From: Parabacteroides faecis
Lineage (GTDB): Bacteria > Bacteroidota > Bacteroidia > Bacteroidales > Tannerellaceae
Assembly (NCBI RefSeq): GCF_014647375.1
Contig: NZ_BMPB01000001.1
Location: forward strand, 372,001 to 436,000
Reading direction: 5' to 3'
Length of the DNA stretch: 64,000 nt
The translations under genes and the position numbers were made by a program. The notes below the pieces were generated by a model that ran no database searches, had not been told where the DNA came from, and saw only the letters and a program-made list of their open reading frames with translations. This document shows positions 9,282 through 17,126 of this stretch, one piece after another (the stretch's first letter is position 1; each line of letters opens with the position of its first letter).

Positions 9282-9375
9282 AAGTAAAATAAATATATTG
9301 ATAAAAAAATGAAAGACTAATTTGAATTATCTTCTTAATAACTCAAATTAGTCTTAAAAAATTCACCTATAAGCA

Positions 9376-9606
9376 CTAATATGGACAATTAAGTACACCT
9401 CCTGCTGTACAAGTCCAAGCACAACCATAATTAGTAACACGATAATTACCATGCCACCAACCAATTACCTCACCACACCCCAATGCTTCTACATTTTCAA
9501 GAGCTAGCTCAGATAGCTTCACATTATCTGCCTGCTGAACACCATTCCATCCTGCTAACAATGCAATAGCAGCAATTGCAATAAAACCAGTTACTTTTCT
9601 TTTCAT
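9376..9606 (-). CDS. NVEALA-family secreted peptide
   Basis: A 76-residue precursor of the NVEALA family (PF14055 type). It has an N-terminal hydrophobic leader (VTGFIAIAAIALLAGW), then the signature as ALENVEALG at 36-43 (the last residue is Gly rather than the usual Ala), then a short C-terminal part rich in Trp, Tyr and Gly with four cysteines (C44, C62, C66, C74) that could make two disulfides. The family is common in gut Bacteroidales next to 6-bladed propellers, exactly as seen here, but its function is unknown. The leader-signature-Cys-rich tail layout suggests a processed, exported peptide; that is inference. It is too small for most annotation filters but is well supported by the signature. 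Confidence 0.85.
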   Translation of the reverse strand: MKRKVTGFIAIAAIALLAGWNGVQQADNVKLSELALENVEALGCGEVIGWWHGNYRVTNYGCAWTCTAGGVLNCPY

Positions 9607-9706
9607 TTTTCAAATATTTAGTTAGTTAACAACATTATCATTGTCTCATTCATGAAACAATTTTCTATAATCAATTTATTTAAGATTAATTTCTCCCCAA
9701 AGACAA

Positions 9707-10063
9707 TCAGCCACATTGATTTCTTAACTCAACAAAATAATCTTCCTCATCAAATCCTCTTAAATCAACTGTAATATAGTCCGTCTCCGATGCTTGGATC
9801 ATTTCTTCATAAAAAGCCTTTCCGCCTTTCAATATATATATTGTTATATCGGAACATTTAGTATTACTATGAATGGATAAAACACCATCATTAACAAAAG
9901 CTGAGATCGGAATTGAGGGAGAAATGGAACGAGCACCTTCTTTCCAATTTCCACAAAAAGAAATACTTCTTTTTCCCTCCGCCAATACACTCTGTAGCAA
10001 TAGACTACTGAAAACAAATAATGTGCACATTCCCCAAGCAAGCTTTTTTTGAGCTTTTACCAT
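9707..10063 (-). CDS. DUF3244-type secreted protein, C-terminus frameshifted
   Basis: A 118-residue secreted protein resembling DUF3244 (PF11589 type): signal peptide ending SVLAEG, then NWKEGARSISPSIPISAFVNDGVL, the family's short beta-sandwich pattern. It is paralogous to the protein at 13872-14261. Relative to that copy, one extra base near 9713 (cagccacatt against cagcccatt) turns the ending into RNQCG and stop; without it the frame would continue through ADCLWGEINLK. The last strand of the domain is therefore lost, and the protein may be misfolded or altered. Its promoter region is duplicated with that of the paralogue. It lies 100 bases upstream of the NVEALA gene. Function of DUF3244 proteins is unknown. 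Confidence 0.75.
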   Translation of the reverse strand: MVKAQKKLAWGMCTLFVFSSLLLQSVLAEGKRSISFCGNWKEGARSISPSIPISAFVNDGVLSIHSNTKCSDITIYILKGGKAFYEEMIQASETDYITVDLRGFDEEDYFVELRNQCG

Positions 10064-10091
10064 AACGATAATTTTAATAATTTCTACCTTG

Positions 10092-10138
10092 CAAAGGTAT
10101 AAGGTTTATATATAATACCAATGGACAACAAGTGGACA
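10092..10138 (-). promoter_or_regulatory. Promoter and candidate operator of DUF3244 copy 1
   Basis: On the minus strand TTG (10119-10121) and TACCTTTG (10092-10099) are separated by 19 bases, a good Bacteroidetes promoter. Directly upstream and overlapping its edge are two direct TGTCCA repeats (10122-10127 and 10133-10138), 11 bases apart, i.e. one helical turn. The same CTGTCCACTTG-type block occurs upstream of the paralogous DUF3244 gene, so it is a candidate regulator binding site. Confidence 0.6.
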
Positions 10139-10213
10139 GCCAAGAGCACTCTAAGCATTGATAATAAACGCTTTTAAAGAATTGAACAAAGTAGAATATG
10201 GACAGCCTGTTTC

Positions 10214-10318
10214 TCAGTATTTCCAAAGGTAAGCTTCAATGGACATTTCACCCTCTAACGGAGTCGTCAGATGTTGATTGATCCGCTCTTTTAAACGTTG
10301 CCTACATTTAGTGACAGA
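10214..10318 (-). pseudogene. C-terminal remnant of a TPR-HTH regulator
   Basis: Thirty-four codons plus stop, read on the minus strand, begin SVTKCRQRLKERINQH and end AYLWKY. They match the last 34 residues of the intact regulator at 14423-16255 (SVTKRKQRLKERINQH ... AYLWKY) with only a few substitutions. The similarity stops abruptly before SVTK. Upstream of it lies an unrelated hairpin and the astacin gene. Only the recognition-helix end of the regulator remains, so it is a deletion relic of a duplicated regulator + DUF3244 block. Confidence 0.8.
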
Positions 10319-10364
10319 AAAGAGATAATCAGAAGATAAAAACAAGATAGTCTTTTTAAGTATT

Positions 10365-10406
10365 TTCATTTTAGATAGCCAGTTTTAACCAGCTATCTAA
10401 AATGAA
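10365..10406 (-). terminator. Hairpin downstream of the astacin-like gene
   Basis: Perfect 15-bp inverted repeat (10365-10379 with 10392-10406), 12-base loop, 71 bases after the stop of the protease gene at 10477. On the minus strand it is followed by a mixed A/T stretch rather than a clean U run. Likely transcription end of the protease unit. Confidence 0.5.
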
Positions 10407-10476
10407 TCTTTATAGAACAAATCAGAAATACGAATTTTTAATTTATCACTTTGTAATCATGCAAACTTATCAAAAA

Positions 10477-11373
10477 TTATCCAATTGGACCTGGTGGCAA
10501 ATAATGACCATATAAATTCATAACAACTAACTGATCATTAAATGTTATATATGACCTATTAGCAGTCCAAGTTGTACCATCCTTTTTCGTCATTGTAGGT
10601 TGATTATTTCTTGAATATGCATAGGATCCATACATCATTATAGAGTCAAAATCAAATTTTGATGACGCATAGCCATAAGGCCAAATGTCGAACTGATCTC
10701 TAGCAGGAATTTGAATATTCCTTTCATTTACTATTATATAATTGTCTCTCATTGGATGCTGATGCTCATGTAACATTCCTAATGCATGTCCAAGTTCATG
10801 CATAACAGTTCCTTTATTCCATCCTGCAATAGAAAGACTTAAAGTTTGTTTTCCACCTATTCGACCAAGATTTGAGTAGCTACCATTACCTATAATAAAT
10901 TCGATATAATCTCCAGAACCCTGTCCCACTCTAAATAAAATATTACATGCACTTTCCCATTCATACATAGCATCATATATTATATTTTGATCTTCTAAAG
11001 AAACGTTAGAAGCAAATACAAAATAAACAACTTTATCTTGCCATATTTGGGATAACTCAGAAATAGAAACTCCACGGGATACATTCTTTTTAGCAAGTAA
11101 TTCAACTTGTTTATCACTCAACAGTATATCACCACATACATATTGTTCATTTACTTTTGATAACTGCAGACCATTAGCAAGCCTTATGGTATCTTTTACT
11201 AGCGATTCAAATGCAATTTCTTGACAAATATTAACAGAATCACTTTCAACAGATAATGTTGATTTTACCAAGGCACCTATATCGGCTTCCAAAAGACTTT
11301 TTTCTAAAGGCAAATTACCATCACTACAACTCCATAAAAAAAATGAAGTAATACAAACTAAAACACTTTTCAT
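10477..11373 (-). CDS. Astacin-like (M12A) zinc metalloprotease lipoprotein
   Basis: A 298-residue lipoprotein (lipobox WSC, Cys 16) with a metzincin catalytic centre. HELGHALGMLHEH at 192-204 supplies three zinc-binding histidines (H192, H196, H202) and the base E193, followed by a Met-turn SIMMYGS near 245; this is the astacin pattern. Residues 20-105 form a probable propeptide. Expected activity: peptide-bond cleavage outside the inner membrane; the substrate is unknown. The gene lies 63 bases after a DUF4377-like lipoprotein gene on the same strand and within an AT-rich segment different from the rest of the window. The nearby C10 protease makes two unrelated secreted proteases within 3.4 kb. 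Confidence 0.88.
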   Translation of the reverse strand: MKSVLVCITSFFLWSCSDGNLPLEKSLLEADIGALVKSTLSVESDSVNICQEIAFESLVKDTIRLANGLQLSKVNEQYVCGDILLSDKQVELLAKKNVSRGVSISELSQIWQDKVVYFVFASNVSLEDQNIIYDAMYEWESACNILFRVGQGSGDYIEFIIGNGSYSNLGRIGGKQTLSLSIAGWNKGTVMHELGHALGMLHEHQHPMRDNYIIVNERNIQIPARDQFDIWPYGYASSKFDFDSIMMYGSYAYSRNNQPTMTKKDGTTWTANRSYITFNDQLVVMNLYGHYLPPGPIG

Positions 11374-11436
11374 ATCATATACAATTTTAATATTATAGTG
11401 GTGAATATATATAAAATAAGTATTATAAAAAACAAA

Positions 11437-11838
11437 TTAATTATGAAATTTTCGTTTTTTCAATATTTTTCTTAGAACATATTCCTTCTCAAATTTTTCT
11501 GTCATTTTTTGACTATTATCATATGAATATACATTATATGTAACAACTGTTATTAATGAAGTATATTCGTATCCTAGCTCATATTCAAATCTGTCTATTA
11601 CAGATTCAAATGGAATCCATTTATCCATATCAACATTTGCATATTTGATCAATATACACTCTTTCTTTGAGTTTGAAATTGAATCTTTAATAATTACTGT
11701 ATTGGGTGCAACAAAAATCGTATAAGTTTCAACCGAATGTACACTTTTTTTATTATTTTCAGGCAAATCATTATCATTACATGAAACTAAACAAAAAATA
11801 CCAAAAACTACTATTATAAATAATCTCATACGAATCAT
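11437..11838 (-). CDS. DUF4377-like lipoprotein
   Basis: A 133-residue lipoprotein with lipobox VSC (about residue 20). The mature part follows the DUF4377 pattern: ETYTIFVAP near the N-terminus, a CILIK strand with a Trp two or three turns later (KWIPFESVIDRFEYELGYEY), then TVVTYNVYS and a basic C-terminus. DUF4377 proteins are small, often associated with protease-inhibitor-like META proteins, but their role is not known. It sits immediately upstream of the astacin-like protease with a 63-base gap, so the two are probably co-transcribed; an accessory or protective role toward the protease is inference. A start at the second Met (11829) is equally possible. Confidence 0.65.
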   Translation of the reverse strand: MIRMRLFIIVVFGIFCLVSCNDNDLPENNKKSVHSVETYTIFVAPNTVIIKDSISNSKKECILIKYANVDMDKWIPFESVIDRFEYELGYEYTSLITVVTYNVYSYDNSQKMTEKFEKEYVLRKILKKRKFHN

Positions 11839-12049
11839 ATATTTAATTGTTTATTTACATAAATGATGCTTTTAGAGATTTATTTGCTGCACTATATATG
11901 TTAAATATATCATTCAGTTCTATATAATAATACTGGATTTAGTTTTTGTATTGCTATTTTTATCCAGTACAAATAGTATTTATATATTTTATGCAGCTTT
12001 TTATCATACAAATGCATCTATTATTATAGATAAACAAAAGAATAACATC

Positions 12050-12427
12050 ATGAATAAACTGTATTTTCTATTATTAATTTTTCCTACAATTATATGTAGT
12101 TGTGATAAATCTGAAAACGAAGTAGAAACTTCCACTATTGTAACATTTGAAAAAAATCCAGTTGTATTAAATTCTGATCTACAAGAGACAGAGATTCAAG
12201 CAAGTTCAACTTATTGGACTATGACTGTCACTGATGAAAATAATTCTATAATTGAAGGTGATACAATTAATGGCAGTTGGTATACGCTCATTAAAAAAAA
12301 TGACGGTAAGTCCATATTAATAAAAGTAGCCAACAATCCTGAAAAAGAGCGCAAATTGTCTATTGGAATAAAAAAGATCAACTACTATTCTCTTTTAACA
12401 ATAATACAAAAAGCAGAAGAAAAATAA
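12050..12427 (+). CDS. Hypothetical lipoprotein, BACON-like fold
   Basis: The only plus-strand gene in this part of the island. ATG at 12050 gives MNKLYFLLLIFPTIICSCDK with lipobox CSC; the longer open frame back to 11951 lacks a signal and is rejected. The 125-residue product has an N-terminal part (ATIVTFEKNPVVL-like strand, then ASSTYWTMTVT) reminiscent of BACON-type Ig-like modules, which often bind polymers or space surface proteins. Base composition is very AT-rich. It is divergent from the DUF4377-like gene and convergent with the C10 protease gene, so it forms its own transcript. Function unknown; the BACON resemblance is weak. Confidence 0.62.
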   Translation: MNKLYFLLLIFPTIICSCDKSENEVETSTIVTFEKNPVVLNSDLQETEIQASSTYWTMTVTDENNSIIEGDTINGSWYTLIKKNDGKSILIKVANNPEKERKLSIGIKKINYYSLLTIIQKAEEK

Positions 12428-12567
12428 TTTGAAATACAATTCTTATATTTTTGTATATAAATAGACTTCTCTACGTTTATTTTTTAATTAAAAAATAGTT
12501 GATTGATAAAATAAATACATTTATTACATTCATATTGCTTTTGACAATTTCTCTTATTCTTATAGTT

Positions 12568-13839
12568 TTACAATATACCACCTCCACCGGGGTAATATGA
12601 ATTATTATTTGATAAATATATCTGGACTTGATCATCAGTCAATGCCGGCTGTTGTGAATCTATTTGACTCATTGTTGCTGGTGTAAACCATGTATCACTG
12701 CCAAAATCAGAATCTTTTTGAATCCCCATCCCCCAATTACAATGGACCATCATAACTTCATTTGTATTCCAATTCATTTGTACGCCATCCCATACCCATA
12801 CATGACCACTTGTTGTACCATGCATAACTCCTGCTGTGATATGTGGATTATTTTTCATGATAAGATCTGCCAATTTATTTATATCAATATTCTTGTGATA
12901 TTTTGTTTCTACTGAATATCCTTGTTTATCAGCCAAGTATGTCCCAATTTTACGAGGATCATACAAAATCCCCACGGTTGGATAATAATCTATACCAAGT
13001 GCAATACCTATCTCTTTACATAATTGGCTAACCTCAAATTGAGCATCTTCTCCAGGAACTGCCACAAATGCAAATTTTGAAAAATTATAAACGTAAGGTT
13101 TTCCATTTGCCATAATATCTGATTTAAATTTTGAATAAAAAGTCACTACTTGCGCAGTTGCTGTTGCCGCGCATCCCACTGGAGCATGCCCCTTTAAGGT
13201 CGGATGTGCATTCATCACAGGAAAAGCTTTAATTTGGCTATTATAAGGATATTCCTGATGCCAATGAGTGCAAAGTAAAGGTCCATGAGTAGTTATATCA
13301 GGACGTGCACCATAAGTATGTATAGTTTCTGACGGATTTTTATAATAATTTTCAAGATCATTTTTAACAATGAAAGGTATTGATTTTATAATATGAGCCA
13401 AAGGATAAATCCGGGCGGTATCACTAATATCCCCATGTGAATAGACATAAACTTTATTTATTCTTTCATCTCCTGTTGCAATTGAATAACCTAAAGTTCC
13501 GTCTGCTTCATGAAACTTCATTAAATACAAATCAACACTTACCGAATCAGGAATTTGTGGACCATTTGATTTAGTATTTGTTTCATGATTCCATTTAAAA
13601 TGATAAGTTGTTTTTATTGATTCATCTACGATAATGCTATTTTCAGACTTTGTTAGAGATGAATTTCGAAGAGACTTGCTAAACTTGTTAAGAAGATCAA
13701 GTGTTACGCTTTCTACAAGAGAATTTTCCGCAATAGAACCTTTTAGAGATACTTGAGATAATTCTTCAACTTCTCTTTGATTACAACTGCAAAACAATAA
13801 TACCATCATAACTGGCATTAATTTAAATATAGTCTTCAT
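12568..13839 (-). CDS. C10 family (streptopain-like) cysteine protease lipoprotein
   Basis: A 423-residue protein: lipobox CSC (about 19), an N-terminal pro-region to about 175, then a C10 catalytic domain. The nucleophile is C223 in APVGCAATATAQ and the general base is H346 in SGHVWVWDG, with the conserved VHCNWGMG turn near 368-375. Relatives include streptopain and the Bfp proteases of Bacteroides fragilis, which cleave host or bacterial proteins. The gene starts 32 bases after the stop of a DUF3244 gene and in the same transcript. In known C10 systems a small inhibitor is often encoded next to the protease, so the DUF3244 protein is a natural inhibitor candidate (inference). Full length, no truncation. 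Confidence 0.9.
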   Translation of the reverse strand: MKTIFKLMPVMMVLLFCSCNQREVEELSQVSLKGSIAENSLVESVTLDLLNKFSKSLRNSSLTKSENSIIVDESIKTTYHFKWNHETNTKSNGPQIPDSVSVDLYLMKFHEADGTLGYSIATGDERINKVYVYSHGDISDTARIYPLAHIIKSIPFIVKNDLENYYKNPSETIHTYGARPDITTHGPLLCTHWHQEYPYNSQIKAFPVMNAHPTLKGHAPVGCAATATAQVVTFYSKFKSDIMANGKPYVYNFSKFAFVAVPGEDAQFEVSQLCKEIGIALGIDYYPTVGILYDPRKIGTYLADKQGYSVETKYHKNIDINKLADLIMKNNPHITAGVMHGTTSGHVWVWDGVQMNWNTNEVMMVHCNWGMGIQKDSDFGSDTWFTPATMSQIDSQQPALTDDQVQIYLSNNNSYYPGGGGIL

Positions 13840-13871
13840 ACTTTAATATTTTGAGTTCATAATAATACAAA

Positions 13872-14261
13872 CTATTCATTTAAAAACAACTCTCCCCAAA
13901 GACAATCAGCCCATTGATTTTTCAATCCAATAGAATAAGTTCCAGATTCAAATTCACTCAAATCAATTGTAACACAATCAGTTTTCGATGCCGGAATCAT
14001 TTCTTCATAAAGTACCTTTCCGTCTTTCGATATACATATTGTTATATCAGAACGTTGAGTACTACTATGAATGGATAAGACACCATCATTAATAAAAGCG
14101 GAGATTGGAATTGAAGGAGAAATGGAACGAGTATCTTCTCTCCATTCTCCCCAAAATGAAACCCTCTTGCTCCCTTCCGCTGATATACTCTGTAGTAGTA
14201 AACAACTGAAAAAAAGAAATACACACATTGCCCCAACAGGCTTTTTGAGGTTCTTTGCCAT
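13872..14261 (-). CDS. DUF3244-type secreted protein, intact copy
   Basis: A 129-residue secreted protein: signal peptide ending SISAEG, then WREDTRSISPSIPISAFINDGVL, a central YEEMIPAS turn and the C-terminal strand ADCLWGELFL. The pattern is DUF3244: a short all-beta domain of unknown function common in Bacteroidales. It is the intact paralogue of the frameshifted 9707-10063 protein. Located between a TPR-HTH regulator (162 bases upstream) and a C10 protease (32 bases downstream), it is likely co-expressed with the protease. Its size, export and position are compatible with a protease inhibitor or chaperone; neither has been shown. Confidence 0.8.
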   Translation of the reverse strand: MAKNLKKPVGAMCVFLFFSCLLLQSISAEGSKRVSFWGEWREDTRSISPSIPISAFINDGVLSIHSSTQRSDITICISKDGKVLYEEMIPASKTDCVTIDLSEFESGTYSIGLKNQWADCLWGELFLNE

Positions 14262-14289
14262 AACGATAATTTTATTAATTTCTACTCTA

Positions 14290-14357
14290 CAAAGGTATGC
14301 GGTTTATAATAGAAACAGATAAAAATAAACGGACAGCAAGTGGACAGACATGAACAG
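14290..14357 (-). promoter_or_regulatory. Promoter and triple-repeat operator of DUF3244/C10 unit
   Basis: TACCTTTG on the minus strand (14290-14297) is the -7 box; the -33 element is poor. Further upstream CTGTCC occurs at 14331-14336 and 14342-14347 and the variant CTGTTC at 14352-14357, spaced 11 and 10 bases, all in helical phase. A weak -33 plus phased repeats suggests an activator-dependent promoter, probably served by the adjacent TPR-HTH regulator. Confidence 0.55.
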
Positions 14358-14422
14358 CCAGAACGCTAATATTAAGGCGTTTATCAATATCAAGCAATCA
14401 CAAAATGTGGACAAGGTGTTTC

Positions 14423-16255
14423 CTAGTACTTCCAAAGGTAAGCATCAATGGACCTTTCTCCCTCTAACGGGGTTTCCAAATGCTGATTGATCCGCTCTTT
14501 CAAACGTTGCTTACGCTTGGTTACGGATGAAGGTGAAATAGCTAGTAATTCAGCCATAATGGAATTATTCAATTGTAATTTTATCAGGCAACAAATCAAA
14601 AGGTCATCATTCGTTAATGAAAAGTCTCTCCTCAACCGGTCAATCAGATTCGGATAAACGATATTCATTAAATTAAAGATTTCAGAACATCGGAATTCAT
14701 CGATATATTCCGGATTGGATTTTAAACAATTAAGTATATTTATATGCTTAATCAATTGGGAACATAGATATCTTTGCCGCTCGGACAAATAAGTATTTTC
14801 AGTAACCAAGCGTTCATACGTTTTTAGTTCCTCCCCTTTTTCTTTTAAACGGGATACATATTTCTCTATATTTCTCTGCAATATTTCATTTTGAGACTGT
14901 AATGAAGCATTGTTTTGGCGAATTCGTTCAAATTCTTTCATCTGATCATTTATATGCTCCTGTGAGCCTACATGGTCCTCTATCTGAGAAGATAAGGCTT
15001 TTATAAGAGTCTCATTTTCATAAATTATATTTTCATTTTCATGTAAATGGTTTATACTCATCTCCAACTGCTTTCTATTTTCTTGAATTGTACGTTCCTT
15101 CTTGAGCAACTTATGTTGATAAAAATATATTAATATAGATATTATTACTAATAATATTATCGTTCCCCATAACAACTTGTTTTCTAAGTTATTATTTATA
15201 TTCAATAACTTTTCCTGTTTATACTTTACTTGAATTTCCGCAATCTCCGAACTGCGATTGATATTATCTACAGAATCTTTATAAATCCAATATTGTTCAT
15301 TATATTGAATTGCATCTTCATATTTCCCTAAATCTCTACATAAATAATATAAAGTTTGTGTTGCATCTTGTTTTGTATAAGGATTAGTAGTATTCAATGC
15401 TTTTTCTAAATAAAAATAAGCTGAATCAGATTGTCCCATGCAATAATAAGTTTCTCCGATTCCTAAATAAGTTTGTGGCAAAGCAGAAATGTTATGTTTT
15501 TCTTCTATCTTCTTTGATTTATCAAGATAATACATACATGAATCAAGCATGGATAAAGATCTGTACACAGTCACGATTTCCCCATAAGCCAATGTTAAAG
15601 CTTTCAAACTTCCTGCCTGTTCTGCAATTCCTATTGCTTTTTTATAATAATCTAATCCTTTAGTCCAATCATTGTTAAGCGTAGAAACACGTCCCAAACA
15701 AGAATATGAGTTGGAAATCAATGTGCTATCTTTCAATTGAATTGAATAATCATATGCATTCTCATAAGCTTTCAATGCCAAGTCCGCCAAACCACGATAA
15801 GCATATAATGTACCTAAGTGAATATTTATCAAACAAAGCAACCTATAATCCGTCGTATTCTTTGCCGCATCCCTCGCTCGTAAATAATAATCAGCAGCTT
15901 CCTCCGCATTATTCAGATCATGGTTAACTCGCCCTTCATAATATAACGCAGTCGCTTTTCTTACCGGATCATTCTGTTTTTCAAAATAATCCAATGCTAT
16001 ATTGATGAGTGAATCAGAAATATGTTTGATATAGTTCTTGTCACGTGCCTGAGTGATCAACAGACACCATGTCGCATATTGAAATTTATCAGATGGAGAG
16101 GGTACTTCCATTGAATCCAATACCGCCAAAGCACTGTTTGGACAACGTTGCATAAGCAACTCTGCACGAGACAGTTCCGGCAATAACTCTTTTGGCTGTT
16201 CAGTACACATCACGAAAGAGAGCAGACAGAATACTATATAAGATAGGTATCTCAT
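14423..16255 (-). CDS. TPR - transmembrane - coiled coil - HTH regulator
   Basis: A 610-residue one-component membrane regulator of the type found beside Bacteroidales secreted-protein loci. It has an N-terminal signal/lipobox-like segment (FVMC), about six TPR repeats between 90 and 335 (for example ALYYEGRVNHDLNN, SYSCLGRVSTLN), one membrane helix at about 359-380, a long coiled coil to about 500, and a C-terminal HTH (about 548-590) with LLAISPSSVTKRKQRLKERI as the recognition end. The TPR part would sense a periplasmic partner and the HTH bind DNA in the cytoplasm. It sits directly upstream of the DUF3244/C10 genes whose promoter carries phased repeats. A remnant of a second copy remains at 10214-10318. 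Confidence 0.85.
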   Translation of the reverse strand: MRYLSYIVFCLLSFVMCTEQPKELLPELSRAELLMQRCPNSALAVLDSMEVPSPSDKFQYATWCLLITQARDKNYIKHISDSLINIALDYFEKQNDPVRKATALYYEGRVNHDLNNAEEAADYYLRARDAAKNTTDYRLLCLINIHLGTLYAYRGLADLALKAYENAYDYSIQLKDSTLISNSYSCLGRVSTLNNDWTKGLDYYKKAIGIAEQAGSLKALTLAYGEIVTVYRSLSMLDSCMYYLDKSKKIEEKHNISALPQTYLGIGETYYCMGQSDSAYFYLEKALNTTNPYTKQDATQTLYYLCRDLGKYEDAIQYNEQYWIYKDSVDNINRSSEIAEIQVKYKQEKLLNINNNLENKLLWGTIILLVIISILIYFYQHKLLKKERTIQENRKQLEMSINHLHENENIIYENETLIKALSSQIEDHVGSQEHINDQMKEFERIRQNNASLQSQNEILQRNIEKYVSRLKEKGEELKTYERLVTENTYLSERQRYLCSQLIKHINILNCLKSNPEYIDEFRCSEIFNLMNIVYPNLIDRLRRDFSLTNDDLLICCLIKLQLNNSIMAELLAISPSSVTKRKQRLKERINQHLETPLEGERSIDAYLWKY

Positions 16256-16282
16256 CGCTGCACGGCATAATTGTTATAGCCT

Positions 16283-16290
16283 CAAAGATA
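16283..16290 (-). promoter_or_regulatory. Putative -7 box for the TPR-HTH regulator
   Basis: TATCTTTG on the minus strand, 28 bases before the ATG at 16255. No good TTG at the -33 distance. Confidence 0.45.
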
Positions 16291-16374
16291 ATGAAACAAT
16301 TCAACCTAAAGCTATTAATAATCAATTTTTTCAATACAGCCACAAACTAATTATCTGAGTTCAAAACATGTTTT

Positions 16375-16710
16375 TTGAAACTTACTTCAATTTCTTTTGA
16401 ATATTCATCACTTAGAAACACTCGTACAACGGCAGTCTTTATTATAAAGTATTTGCGTAGTATTGGTTTTGACGTGAATAATGATCTGTTTGCCGACAAC
16501 TCTTGGTACTTCCGCAATGCGTTGGTGCGTGCAAATTACAGAAATATACGAAAAGGCGTTGAACCGGATATGAGTTTCTTAGTTTTGTTTTTCAGGAATC
16601 TGATGATGGGAGAAAATAATGAGTTGAAAAATAGAACTATGATTATCAATCCATCTCAACATGTTGACCGAACAAGCGCCGAACAAGCTAACCGAACAAC
16701 TTGCAACTAA
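16375..16710 (+). pseudogene. C-terminal remnant of a Fic family protein
   Basis: The translation TTAVFIIKYLRSIGFDVNNDLF, SWYFRNALVRANYRN and FLVLFFRNLMMGENNELKNR matches the C-terminal third of Bacteroidetes Fic/DOC proteins, ending with the usual NPSQ segment and a short tail. There is no ATG at the start and no upstream Fic motif (HPFxxGNGR) in any frame, so the catalytic part is gone. A 5' deletion relic at the right border of the AT-rich island. Confidence 0.7.
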
Positions 16711-16931
16711 TCGTAATTCTTATAAAAGATTCCCTCCATTATCAAAATGTCACTACTCTACCAGGTAAATCGGATTAATATACCGGATAAATAAAAATAC
16801 CCCAGCGGGTAATATTTTTTAACGTATCAATCCGTTTACAAAACACTTAAATAATAATCATATTGTCATTTGTAAGAAATATAACGAAAAGGGACTTTAC
16901 GCCATCCGGTATTCCATAAAATATTCGAATC

Positions 16932-17126
16932 TCAATACTTAATCCGATACTTATCCAATACCTCTTTATAATTATCCTGCGCAGTCAAACAAGTATCCCG
17001 ATAATAGGACATTTTCAATTCTTCGGTGATAATAAAGGGAACATGTCCGTTTGAAAGGCATTCTTTAAACAGGATCAGGCGACCGACACGTCCATTACCA
17101 TCCTGAAAAGGGTGAATCACCTCAAA
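16932..17126 (-). pseudogene. Fic domain remnant with internal deletion
   Basis: Minus-strand frame beginning FEVIHPFQDGNGRVGRLIL contains a perfect Fic active-site motif, followed by ECLSNGHVPFIITEELKMSYYR joined directly to DTCLTAQDNYKEVLDKYRIKY and stop. In intact relatives about 15 residues separate YYR from DTC, so there is an in-frame deletion; the N-terminal two thirds of the protein are also missing, replaced by unrelated sequence overlapping a hairpin repeat. Not the same Fic as 16375-16710, since the C-termini differ. Confidence 0.72.
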
